Assembly (NCBI GenBank): GCA_034933285.1
Contig: JAYFNT010000016.1
Location: forward strand, 19,054 to 83,053
Length of the DNA stretch: 64,000 bases
Direction: 5' to 3'
From: RPRC01 sp034933285
GTDB lineage: Bacteria > Desulfobacterota > Desulfuromonadia > Geobacterales > Geobacteraceae
Shown: positions 37,334 to 45,226 of the stretch, piece after piece
Position numbering within the stretch: the stretch's first letter is position 1
How the letters are laid out: the number at the start of each line of letters is the position of its first letter
Notes under the pieces: generated by a model
The model's input: only the letters and a program-made list of their open reading frames with translations
Databases searched by the model: none
What the model was told of the DNA's origin: nothing
Translations under genes and position numbers: made by a program

Positions 37334-37833
37334 GTGATAAGCTCAAACATCAAGAAAGAAGAGGTGTCCATTGAATCAGAAACCACGAAGAAAATTTCCG
37401 AAGAATTTAAGCAAGATGCCATAAAACTGGTAACAGAGCAGGGATACCGGATCAGCGAGGCAGCCAGAAATTTAGACGTTAATGTAAGCGTCTTACGTCG
37501 TTGGGTTAAAGGACGCGAAACCGAGAAATCTGGCTTTCCCTTTAACAACCAGTTGACCTCTGAACAGGAGGAAATAAAGAGGCTTCGTGAAGAGAATCAA
37601 CGGCTGCGCATGGAGCGTGAAATCCTAAAAAAGGCGGCGGCCTTCTTTGCCAACGAGTCGAAATGAGATTCGACTTCATCCGGCGGCAACGAAAGGCGTA
37701 TCCCGTCACACTGCTCTGCAAGGTGATGGATGTAAGCCGGAGTGGTTTCTACCAGCATATACGGTCTGGATCGAAAAAAATTTCCAAAGAGCAGTTTGTC
37801 TTGGTAGATTCTATTCGTAAGTGCACCACATGA
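37334..37833 (+). mobile_element. IS3-family element remnant: orfA and truncated orfB
   Basis: orfA (to 37666) encodes a helix-turn-helix/leucine-zipper protein (EFKQDAIKLVTEQGYRISEA, then REENQRLRMEREILKKAAAF). orfB starts at ATG 37663, overlapping as ATGA, and reads MRFDFIRRQRKAYPVTLLCK before the frame is cut by an IS30-type end at 37803 and stops at 37833. The integrase core is gone. The layout of overlapping orfA/orfB is typical of IS3. Confidence 0.8.
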
Positions 37834-38115
37834 AGCAAAAGCAGGACATGATGGGATTTTCTGGTAGTGTTTGAAGCACGACCAACAAACACCCGGAAAG
37901 GAGCCCACCATGTCCTACATCCATTTTATCGAAAGAGAGCGGTATGTCATCAGCCACATGAAAATGGCCGGTTTCAGTTTGAGAGCTATAGGGCGCCGCT
38001 TAGGCCGGCATCACACAAGCATCATGCGAGAGATCAACCGCAATCGCCCTACCTATTCTGATGATGCCGTTTACTGGTACTATGCTAGGTGAATTCAAAT
38101 TGCAAGTGCACCACT
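37803..38115 (+). mobile_element. IS30-type element remnant with truncated transposase
   Basis: The left end (37803-37829) carries the AGTGCACCAC terminal repeat. A transposase start at 37910 reads MSYIHFIERERYVISHMKMA and RRLGRHHTSIMREINRN, the IS30 N-terminal helix-turn-helix, and stops at 38092. At 38089-38115 a second IS30-type end (GGTGAATTCAAATTGC...) in the same orientation truncates it. Only 60 residues of about 330 remain. Confidence 0.75.
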
Positions 38116-38225
38116 TCAGGAGTCATACATCCCACCAGTTCCATATTTTAGTTCTCAGAAGTCTCATATCAGCAACCACCGTTTAATTTACCTAACTGCC
38201 TAATAATAAACATTATATCACAACC

Positions 38226-38262
38226 AAAAGGGAGAATGACCAACACGGTCTATCTCCCTTTT
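38226..38262 (+). terminator. Hairpin before the 115-residue ORF
   Basis: AAAAGGGAGA (38226-38235) pairs perfectly with TCTCCCTTTT (38253-38262), followed by CTC. It lies 20 bases before the start codon of the next ORF and may be a terminator of upstream reading or an attenuator. Confidence 0.5.
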
Positions 38263-38281
38263 CTCATTTAAGGAGGATACC

Positions 38282-38629
38282 ATGACCTCCATTAAACCGA
38301 CCATCAGACGCATGACATATGAAGAAGCTCAACATCTCAGACTTTTTAACAGAGGACTGACCATGCAGCACCGAGTAACCACCTACAACCTCACAGCGGG
38401 GTTATCCGACCAGATACATATTTTCACCAGAAGCATTTGCATATTCGTACTAACTGTCACTAAAACGTTAGGTTACATAGGCTTAGACGCATATGAGCCA
38501 GCTGAACCAGACCCCATTAACTCTATCTTCCTGCATTCAGATTACCAGTTACAGGACATACTCGGTCCCAAGTGGGACCAACTATCACCTAAAAGCATAA
38601 CCAAAAGGCTTGTAGATTATCTAATCTAA
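38282..38629 (+). CDS. Hypothetical protein, 115 residues
   Basis: I do not recognise this protein. It starts MTSIKPTIRRMTYEEAQHLR after a perfect AAGGAGG Shine-Dalgarno with good spacing, so it is probably translated. It is rich in Thr, Ile and Leu with no signal peptide. The surrounding 38.1-38.8 kb is clearly more AT-rich than its neighbours and is bounded by an IS30-type end and a truncated ISNCY-type transposase, suggesting phage or plasmid origin. Confidence 0.6.
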   Translation: MTSIKPTIRRMTYEEAQHLRLFNRGLTMQHRVTTYNLTAGLSDQIHIFTRSICIFVLTVTKTLGYIGLDAYEPAEPDPINSIFLHSDYQLQDILGPKWDQLSPKSITKRLVDYLI

Positions 38630-38673
38630 AGGAGTTTGTTGCTTCTATGGCTGAGATAAACAGCTGAACTTAC

Positions 38674-38698
38674 TACGGGTAACTCCGTACCCTTTTTA
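38674..38698 (+). terminator. Short terminator after the 115-residue ORF
   Basis: TACGG (38674-38678) and CCGTA (38685-38689) form a short stem followed by CCCTTTTTATTT. It fits a weak intrinsic terminator for the upstream ORF. Confidence 0.5.
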
Positions 38699-38809
38699 TT
38701 TGTAATTAAGATTAAAGATTTGCCAAATATAGACGATAAACAATCTAGCAGGCAATTGTTAGCAAACTTATTCGAGCAAATAATTGTGACTACTAAATCA
38801 GGCAGGGTT

Positions 38810-39673
38810 ATCACCCGTTGGCTGGCAGAGGGTTATACCCTTGCTCCCCATCCTGGTTATCGCTATTGCGACCATTGCCGCGTAGTAAAGAAGCGGCTGA
38901 TGGTTGTTCTCAATGCCAAGAAGGAAGATGATCGGATCGCGGCTTATCGCGATCTAACGCACTACGCCGGTAAGGTTGTCGGTTATGCCAGGGACGCAAT
39001 CGCGTCTTTGGAGGCGTACCGGGCAAGCGGCCTTGGAGACATGCTTGCCGCGCTGAATCTTGTCGCCCAATTGAAACGAGCCGTTGGCCTACTGGAAAAG
39101 ATCATCAGTCAGACCGAGCGACGGGTGTTCCGCAAAGAGAAGGTTCCGGTTTCGGAAAAGGTAGTTTCCTTCTTCGAGGATCACACCGACATCATTGTCA
39201 AGAAGAGGCGTGAAACCCAGTTCGGCCACAAGATATTCCTGACCGGCGGCGCATCCAACCTTATCCTTGACTGCCTGATTGCCAAGGGCAACCCGGCTGA
39301 CTCGGAACAGTACCTACCCATGCTGGTGCGACACGAGCATACCTTCAGCAAGATGCCGCGCCAAGTAAGCGCCGACGGTGGCTTTGCCTCCAAGGACAAC
39401 CTGGCAACGGCAAAAGACCTGAAGGTAAAGGATGTAGTCTTTGCCAAGAAGCGTGGGATGACCATGCTGGATATGGCCAAGAGCACCTGGGTGTACAAGA
39501 AACTGCGGAATTTCCGCGCAGGGATCGAAGCCAACATTTCCACGCTCAAACGTGCCTTTGGACTTGACCGCTGCACCTGGAAGGGCTGGGAGGGATTCAA
39601 GAGCTACGTCTGGAGTTCGGTCTTTGCCTACAACCTCCACGTGATCGCCAGGATCAAACTGGAAGCGGCTTGA
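38810..39673 (+). pseudogene. ISNCY-type transposase, 5'-truncated
   Basis: From about 38,810 the frame shows transposase sequence: RRVFRKEKVPVSEKVVSFFE, GHKIFLTGGASNLILD, DGGFASKDNLATAK and FRAGIEANISTLKRAFGLDR (family end). The N-terminal third with its helix-turn-helix and first Asp is missing, replaced by AT-rich sequence. The reading frame opens at 38720, but those first codons are not transposase. Confidence 0.78.
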
Positions 39674-39864
39674 ACGAGCCAACAGCTGCAATGCAAAATT
39701 GCATGACGGGAGCAGTGCGTCACAAAATTGAGAAAGAGCAGTTAAAACTGGTTACAGGGTAGTCAAAACGACCGATTGTCAAAACTATCAACTGAAACCG
39801 GAGGTCCCTTGCGTTTCAAACTGGGCTTTCCGGATGGGCACTACTTAAACAAATTATTTTCCGA

Positions 39865-39938
39865 TAAGAGCAAACCCGGGGCAACCCGGGGACGCAAAGC
39901 CCAAGGGTCCGTCAAGCGGACAGCCGGGGATGCCAAAG
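39865..39938 (+). promoter_or_regulatory. GEMM-I riboswitch aptamer, predicted cGAMP type
   Basis: The strand carries the class I cyclic dinucleotide fold: GAGCAAACC, then a P1b stem CCCGGG with GCAA tetraloop, the core GGACGCAAAGCC, a second stem GTCCG/CGGAC, and the closing AGCCGGGGATGCC. All conserved blocks are present. At the position of G20 in the Vibrio Vc2 aptamer (GGGCAAACC) this has A (GAGCAAACC), the change reported to switch Geobacter GEMM-Ib aptamers to 3',3'-cGAMP. A terminator follows, so ligand binding probably controls read-through to the downstream lipoprotein gene. Confidence 0.82.
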
Positions 39939-39953
39939 AAATGAACCTTCTAG

Positions 39954-39991
39954 AACCCCGTCTTCGGCAACAGGATGGGGATTTTATTTTA
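39954..39991 (+). terminator. Terminator acting as riboswitch expression platform
   Basis: ACCCCGTC and GATGGGG form a stem over TTCGGCAACAG, followed by ATTTTATTTTA. It starts 16 bases after the aptamer, the usual geometry for a GEMM-controlled intrinsic terminator. Confidence 0.75.
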
Positions 39992-40015
39992 GTAACGGCC
40001 TGAATCCGGGAATAA

Positions 40016-40120
40016 TTGATGGTCTCGCAAATTCTCTTTTTCCGGTTTTTGGGCCACAATAATATCAACTAGTTACAGGCGTGGAAAGTGGCCTTTTTTG
40101 ACTTTTTGCGAGACCATCAA
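40016..40120. mobile_element. MITE-like element, 105 bp
   Basis: TTGATGGTCTCGCAAA (40016-40031) has its exact complement at 40105-40120, with no open frame between. AATAAT or ATAATT borders may be the duplicated target. It sits between the riboswitch terminator and the lipoprotein gene, so it may add promoter or terminator sequence. Confidence 0.6.
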
Positions 40121-40339
40121 TAATTGGCTAATGAGAACGTCTTTATTTATTTGCACTTGGATCTTCGCAACCATGGATAGTAATCAAGGCGCCTCAAATT
40201 TGTTAGAGGAAATATAGAAATGAGGGGTGTCCACATTGGCCCTTTGGTCTGTTCCTGGAAACCTTCTCATGCAAAATCAAAGGAAGCACAAGGTCGTTTA
40301 TATAAGCGGTGCTTCAATATTCTGAAGGAGGGAGTGTTC

Positions 40340-41347
40340 ATGAAGAACAGAAACAGCTGTATCCCGTTGTTGATTCTCGTTGTTTTCGCAGTTTCCGGAT
40401 GCATAGTCAAACCAAGACCGGGCGTTTACAGGGGCGGCCCTCCGGCTGAGGCTTACGCAGGCGGCCCACCGGCGGAGGTTTACGCAGAGGAGGTCGCAGC
40501 GCCACCAATAGTCTATGGGGAACCGTGCTACTATACACCACCGATTGTCGTGGCTTACCCTTACGATTATTTCACTTACGAAAACGTTGGCGGGTATGTA
40601 AACGTCGTTTTTTGGCGGGGCGGACATCGTATTCACACTGAAAGGAATTGGAACCATGGCAGATTCATGTCAGTTGAGCATATGAGAGACTGGCATCGCA
40701 ATTATAGAGTTCGCAGTTCTGAATTAGCCCATCATCGCCACCAATTGGAGAGCGTCCACCACATTTCCCGTCCCGATGCCTATTACGGCGTAAGACGGGG
40801 TCCTGACCGCCATGTCGAAGAAAATGCGCACAGACCGAATCAATCCAGGCAGCAGTCGCAGTTCAGGCCTGCCACGCAATCAAATCATCAACCCGGGCAG
40901 CAGGCAAGGCAGCCGGAGATGCAGCAACAGCAGCGGTCTCAGCGTGCGCAGGAGGCTAGACAACAACGACAAACACAAACACAGGTGCCCAGACAACAAC
41001 GTCAAATACAAACACAGGCGCCCAAACAACAACGTCAAACACAAACACAGGTGCCCAGACAACAACGTCAAACACAAACACAGGCACCCAGACAACAACG
41101 TCAATCACAAACACAGGTGCCCAGACAACAACGTCAAACACAAACACAGGCGCCCAAGCAACAACCACAAACACAAACACAGTCGCCCAGACAACAACAA
41201 TCACAAACACAGGCACCCGGACAACAACGTCAAACACAAACACAGACACCCAGACAACAACAACAAACACAAACACAGGCGCCCAGAATTCAGCAACCAC
41301 AACAACATCAGCAGAAAAAACAGAAAAAGGACGAGAACAACAAGTAA
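40340..41347 (+). CDS. Lipoprotein with Gln/Thr-rich tandem repeats
   Basis: A 335-residue protein starting MKNRNSCIPLLILVVFAVSG with a lipobox VSGC, so it is secreted and lipid-anchored. Residues 30-200 hold an unrecognised domain rich in Tyr and His (GGYVNVVFWRGGHRIHTERN). From about residue 205 eleven or so 11-residue units of the form RQQRQTQTQVP/AP follow, then a Lys-rich end. GGAGGG before ATG 40340 sets the start rather than the longer frame. Downstream of a GEMM riboswitch, it may be a cGAMP-controlled surface protein. Function is unknown. Confidence 0.8.
   Translation: MKNRNSCIPLLILVVFAVSGCIVKPRPGVYRGGPPAEAYAGGPPAEVYAEEVAAPPIVYGEPCYYTPPIVVAYPYDYFTYENVGGYVNVVFWRGGHRIHTERNWNHGRFMSVEHMRDWHRNYRVRSSELAHHRHQLESVHHISRPDAYYGVRRGPDRHVEENAHRPNQSRQQSQFRPATQSNHQPGQQARQPEMQQQQRSQRAQEARQQRQTQTQVPRQQRQIQTQAPKQQRQTQTQVPRQQRQTQTQAPRQQRQSQTQVPRQQRQTQTQAPKQQPQTQTQSPRQQQSQTQAPGQQRQTQTQTPRQQQQTQTQAPRIQQPQQHQQKKQKKDENNK
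40965..41285 (+). repeat. 33-bp tandem repeat within the lipoprotein gene
   Basis: About ten units of 33 bases (AGACAACAACGTCAAACACA plus ...AACACAGGTGCCC) repeat with few changes, each coding 11 residues. The high identity and in-frame length point to recent expansion; copy number may vary between strains. Confidence 0.85.
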
Positions 41348-41383
41348 AGGCTTTTTTCGCAGAATTTGCGGAATACCGGGGGC

Positions 41384-41470
41384 ATAATACCAATTTCAAC
41401 TCGTAATAACGGTATTATACGATTAAAAACAGAAAAACCCTACGAAACCTTATTGGCCTAGTAGGGTTTT
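41384..41470 (+). terminator. Tandem hairpins after the lipoprotein gene
   Basis: ATAATACC/GGTATTAT (41384-41391/41411-41418) is followed by AAAACCCTAC/GTAGGGTTTT (41434-41443/41461-41470) with a trailing TATTTT. The second is a strong intrinsic terminator. From there to 41778 I see nothing recognisable. Confidence 0.7.
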
Positions 41471-41778
41471 ATTTTCGTAAACACTTTTGGCCGACGACTG
41501 GAGCTTAATCAATTCCTTTTTTGGAATTGCTTTTTTTTGGGATTTTGCAGTTTTATATTACACGGGTTGATTTCAATAATTTCACTTCAAAAGGGATCTC
41601 AGCTAAAGTTCGAATGCTTTCGTCTGGCGGCGCCAAACATTCAAGTCCACATCTGAAAGGCATGACCTCTTTCAATGTCAAAAAGAGGTTCCAGTTTTTT
41701 TGAAATACCATCATAAATCAGATGTTCGTATGCGACGGAGAATCAACATCTATTTCATTGTCGAAACTACCTTGCTTT

Positions 41779-43128
41779 TTAATCTGTCAAAAGGCTCACG
41801 ACCCGGATTTGGGCGAATTGCCGATGGCCGTCGGATGAGCCATGGAACCCGAAACCACTTTGTTTCGCACCGACCCAGGGTGCATCGCCGCTCCCGCCCA
41901 CGCCTTGGTTGATGCCGATCATGCCAGCTTCGAGTTGATCGGCTACAGCTTCAGCCTCCTTGCCGCCGAAAACAACGGCGCCCAGCCCGTAGGTGGAAGC
42001 ATTGGCGCGTAGAATAGCCTCACCGATATCGGCATAGCGGCTGATCGCGACCACCGGGCCGAAAGTTTCTTCCTGCTCCAGCAGCATATCGGGTGTCATG
42101 TCGCAGATGACTGTCGGATGGATATAGCGTTCCGGCTGATTTGACCCACCCAGCAGTACTCTGGCTCCCCTCACTTCGGCGTCACGGATGTGTTCGACAA
42201 TCTTCAAATGCTGTTTGGCATTGATGATCGGCCCGATATTGACACCGGCCATATCCCAAGGCCCGACCTTATAGGATGAGGCCAGTTCGGTGACCATTTG
42301 CTCAAATTGTTCGGCAATCTTCTCGTCAACATAGATACGCTCGGTTGCGATACACATCTGTCCTGCGTTTTCAAAGCTATTGGCTACGGCAAAACGGGCG
42401 GCCCGCTCGATATCTGCATCGTGCAGGACGATCATCGGATCGTTGCCGCCAAGTTCCATCACCAGCCGTTTCAACTGGCCGGAAGCACGCGCCATGATTT
42501 GTTTGCCAACCGCCTGCGAGCCGGTAAAAGCAATCATGTTGACATCGCTTTCGACCAGCGTCCGCCCCTGTTCGCCGTCGCCGTGGACGATCTGCAGCAG
42601 GTGCGGCGGCAAGCACTCATTCATAATGTCAACAAATGCCTGGGCAATCAGCGGCGTCTCTTCGGATGGTTTGAAAACGACACTGTTGCCGGCAACCAGC
42701 GACGGCACTATGTAATTGTTGGCCATTGCCAGTGGATAGTTCCATGGCGAAATAACGGCAACGACCCCCAGGGGCTGATATTCGAGCCGTGTTCCGCGAT
42801 CGAGATTGCGGGGCAACAGCGCCTCCCGGGCAGATTGCGCCATTTGCGGACCTCCATGGATTACCCAATTCACTTCCCCAGTGGAGCGGCGGATATCCTT
42901 GCCCATTTCACGGCTGAGCAACACGGCAAGCTCGTTAATACGAGACCCTGCCTGCGCATAAGCCTTCTCCAAAATGCTGACCCGCTTCGTCACGTCCAGT
43001 TTCCGCCAACGCATGGCGGCATCATGGGCCCGTGCGGCCAGATTGGTGACTTGTTCCGGAGAAATGACCTGAACTTCACCGAGCAATTTACCATTACTAG
43101 GATCGAATGAAGCCAATAGTCTGACCAT
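41779..43128 (-). CDS. NAD(P)-dependent succinate-semialdehyde/aldehyde dehydrogenase
   Basis: A 449-residue aldehyde dehydrogenase: PWNYPLAMANNYIVPSLVAG (cofactor binding), VMELGGNDPMIV (general-base Glu), and NAGQMCIATERIYV (catalytic Cys), then the C-terminal FGPVVAISRY. The pattern is closest to succinate-semialdehyde dehydrogenases of the GabD/Sad group. It oxidises an aldehyde to an acid with NAD(P). An MFS transporter lies upstream on the same strand, so uptake and oxidation of one substrate is plausible. The pair is bounded by IS debris and may be acquired. Confidence 0.85.
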   Translation of the reverse strand: MVRLLASFDPSNGKLLGEVQVISPEQVTNLAARAHDAAMRWRKLDVTKRVSILEKAYAQAGSRINELAVLLSREMGKDIRRSTGEVNWVIHGGPQMAQSAREALLPRNLDRGTRLEYQPLGVVAVISPWNYPLAMANNYIVPSLVAGNSVVFKPSEETPLIAQAFVDIMNECLPPHLLQIVHGDGEQGRTLVESDVNMIAFTGSQAVGKQIMARASGQLKRLVMELGGNDPMIVLHDADIERAARFAVANSFENAGQMCIATERIYVDEKIAEQFEQMVTELASSYKVGPWDMAGVNIGPIINAKQHLKIVEHIRDAEVRGARVLLGGSNQPERYIHPTVICDMTPDMLLEQEETFGPVVAISRYADIGEAILRANASTYGLGAVVFGGKEAEAVADQLEAGMIGINQGVGGSGDAPWVGAKQSGFGFHGSSDGHRQFAQIRVVSLLTD

Positions 43129-43419
43129 TCTAACCTCCTCTTTCAGCGTTCAATGACCGCTTCATCACTCAGCAGCAACATCTTCATCAACAGGCTTTCA
43201 ATTATGACATATAACCGTGCTGAAAAGTGTTGTTATTCACGACAAGATGGGCCTTTTTCCCCTGCCACGTCGGCGGAATCATATCACGGTGCCTTAAGCC
43301 TTCTTCAGGAATTTACTCTATGAGGGAACAAGACCTCATTGAACGTGGTCCAATTCACGTTATCCGTCCAATTGCTTGAGAGCAGCTTGGTTGGGAAGAT
43401 ATCGGAGTGGATTTCCGCC

Positions 43420-44625
43420 CTATTTCGTTTCAATAGATACCGGTTTGACGAGCAGATACCAAATGAAGCTTGCCATCTGCAACAAGAGCAGCGTGCCAAA
43501 GGCGGTACGGTGTGCATTAGCAATGCCCCATCCGCGTAAGGTCAGTGCGTCGATCAGCAAACCGTAGCCCCATTGGATGACAAAAGCACCGCTGATGGTA
43601 CCGGTATTGAGCGCAGTATTTACTCGTCCCGCAAGGGCAGATGGGAAATGGCTGGAGAGTGACGCATACGCCAGGTTGCAGATGGAGAAAGCCAGGCCGA
43701 GCACAAACCATAGGGCATGGCTGCTACTGACCCCCAGCAGCACGCCAAGCATGGAAACGAGTCCGGCGAATAGACCGGCATTAAGAACGCTGTCAGGGTG
43801 GATGCCACGAAAACGTAAAGGAACAATGAACATGACGACACATAGATAGCCACAAATCATCGCAACCGTGGTCAAAAACAGGTGGAAGGCTGCGGAATCG
43901 CGCGAGTGGCCGTTGACCTGCATCAACCAGGGGACTGCCCACAGCCCCTGAAGTGCCATGAAGCCGCCGATGAACGTGGTCGCTAGTGGCGCATAGCAGC
44001 AGAACGCACGGCTGCGTACGATGCTGCCCAAATCCTTGAGCTGCTGCCCGAGTGTTTCGCCCGAAATGGAGGATGGCTTCTCAGGCACTGAAAAAATGCC
44101 CGCTGCAGCGGCAAGTGCGATAGTGGTGAGAATGAAGAATACGCCACGCCAGCCGAACACGGGAATTACTATGGATAGCGGCGTCGTTACCGAGAGAGCG
44201 CCTAGACTGCCGGCTACCATCACGGCGGCATTAAGCGAGTGTTGGCGCTCGACTGGGAACCAGACCGAGAATGCCTTGAAACTGGCCATCAAACATGCAG
44301 AAACGCCAAGCCCAATCAAGGCACGGGCAAACGCCAGTTCCGGCATACTGCCGCCTATGGTGAAGAAAGCGCAGCCGACGGCGGCGATCACAAGGAGCCC
44401 ACCTTCGACGCGACGCGGTCCATAACGGTCAAGTAGGATACCGAGTGGTAGCTGAAAAATACCGAAGGCAAACAGGTATGTCGAGGTGAGCAATCCAAGA
44501 TCGGCTGCTGAGACGCCCAACTCCCGCGTCAGTTCCGGCGCTATGATTGCATTGACGTTGCGAAGGAGGTAAGAGACGTAAAAGCCCGCTGCGAATGGCA
44601 GGAAAATGCGAAGCCAGAGGTTCAT
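43420..44625 (-). CDS. MFS transporter
   Basis: A 401-residue transporter with twelve hydrophobic segments. The conserved loop between helices 2 and 3 is GILLDRYGPRRVEGG (GxxxDRxGxRR). MFS members of this kind carry organic acids or drugs by proton exchange; the substrate is unknown. The start MNLWLRIFLPFAAGFYVSY suits the family. It lies 291 bases upstream of the aldehyde dehydrogenase and 73 bases downstream of an IS3-type end at 44699. Confidence 0.87.
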   Translation of the reverse strand: MNLWLRIFLPFAAGFYVSYLLRNVNAIIAPELTRELGVSAADLGLLTSTYLFAFGIFQLPLGILLDRYGPRRVEGGLLVIAAVGCAFFTIGGSMPELAFARALIGLGVSACLMASFKAFSVWFPVERQHSLNAAVMVAGSLGALSVTTPLSIVIPVFGWRGVFFILTTIALAAAAGIFSVPEKPSSISGETLGQQLKDLGSIVRSRAFCCYAPLATTFIGGFMALQGLWAVPWLMQVNGHSRDSAAFHLFLTTVAMICGYLCVVMFIVPLRFRGIHPDSVLNAGLFAGLVSMLGVLLGVSSSHALWFVLGLAFSICNLAYASLSSHFPSALAGRVNTALNTGTISGAFVIQWGYGLLIDALTLRGWGIANAHRTAFGTLLLLQMASFIWYLLVKPVSIETK

Positions 44626-44698
44626 AGCGTAAATTCGTATCCCACGGCGTAAACTTCCCCACCAATAGACAGTCTGTAACTAAAGTTTCTGGCAACCA

Positions 44699-44815
44699 TG
44701 ACCTCCACCCCGAAACTGGACCGGTTAAAAGTAGAGTTTTCTGGCAAAATCAGACCATGATAGGAGGGGTCTTTTGCCATGAACAAATCGAAGTTCACGG
44801 AGGAGCTGATCATCA
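44699..44815 (+). mobile_element. IS3-type element end, remnant
   Basis: TGACCTCCACCCCGAAAC at 44699 followed by TGGCAAAATCAGACCATGA and an orfA start (ATGAACAAATCG, reading MNKSKFTEELIIN before breaking down). It matches the block at 2895-2996 on the other strand. Only the end and some 13 codons survive. Confidence 0.65.
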
Positions 44816-44906
44816 ATATTCAATTCCTTGACATGCTTGCCAAATATATGCTGTCATATCTACTAGTTACGATTTTAAATGTCTGGTAACCTATTTTATG
44901 TAAAGT

Positions 44907-44965
44907 ACACAACGCTGCTCCTCAGGCGCGGCCATGAGGCTGTCGCTTGAAGGAGATTGTTAGGG
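44907..44965 (-). other. attC-like integron recombination site (site D)
   Basis: On the minus strand: CCCTAAC (R''-like), ACAATCTCCTTCAAGCGACA, a palindrome CCTCA/TGAGG, then GAGCAGC and GTTGTGT (R'-like). Length 59, with spacing and internal TTCAAGC/GCGTT blocks like the classical 59-base element. The stop TAA of the upstream gene lies inside the R'' box, as in cassettes. The last bases of R' depart from GTTRRRY. Confidence 0.65.
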
Positions 44966-45226
44966 AGTGGGACTATCATTTGGCTCTTCAGTTCCACCGC
45001 TTGCCTTCATAGCATCTTTTGTCTCCCGGTTGATTTCGTTGACCATGTTGTTGATGCTGCGTTGCTCTTCCTCAGTGAACGTGCCATCAAGAACTGACAC
45101 TTCAAGCTCGCCATCTTTGAGGAGCGCCTTGATCATGCCAGTATAAGTGAAAGCGTGCTCATCACCATCGCAAGACTGAAGAACGGTGATTTCTTCTTGG
45201 TCGTTCTTTCTAAACACGAGTTTCAT
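44960..45226 (-). CDS. Small acidic protein, cassette partner of the PHP-ATPase
   Basis: An 88-residue protein starting MKLVFRKNDQEEITVLQSCD and including LLKDGELEVSVLDGTFTEEE. It is acidic with a short helical C-terminus and no transmembrane segment. It overlaps the end of the large PHP-ATPase gene by 17 bases, so translation is coupled and the two products may form a complex. No family is recognised. The stop lies inside the attC-like R'' box. A longer in-frame start exists, but ATG 45226 suits the overlap. Confidence 0.7.
   Translation of the reverse strand: MKLVFRKNDQEEITVLQSCDGDEHAFTYTGMIKALLKDGELEVSVLDGTFTEEEQRSINNMVNEINRETKDAMKASGGTEEPNDSPTP

Noticed and set aside
40960..41290. The tandem repeat array as a CRISPR.
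   Set aside because: Units are contiguous 33-mers without unique spacers and lie inside a coding frame; no cas genes are present.
40956..41399. Long open frames on both strands and in another frame across the lipoprotein repeats.
   Set aside because: The 33-base period keeps all frames open; only the frame with lipobox and ribosome binding site is credible.
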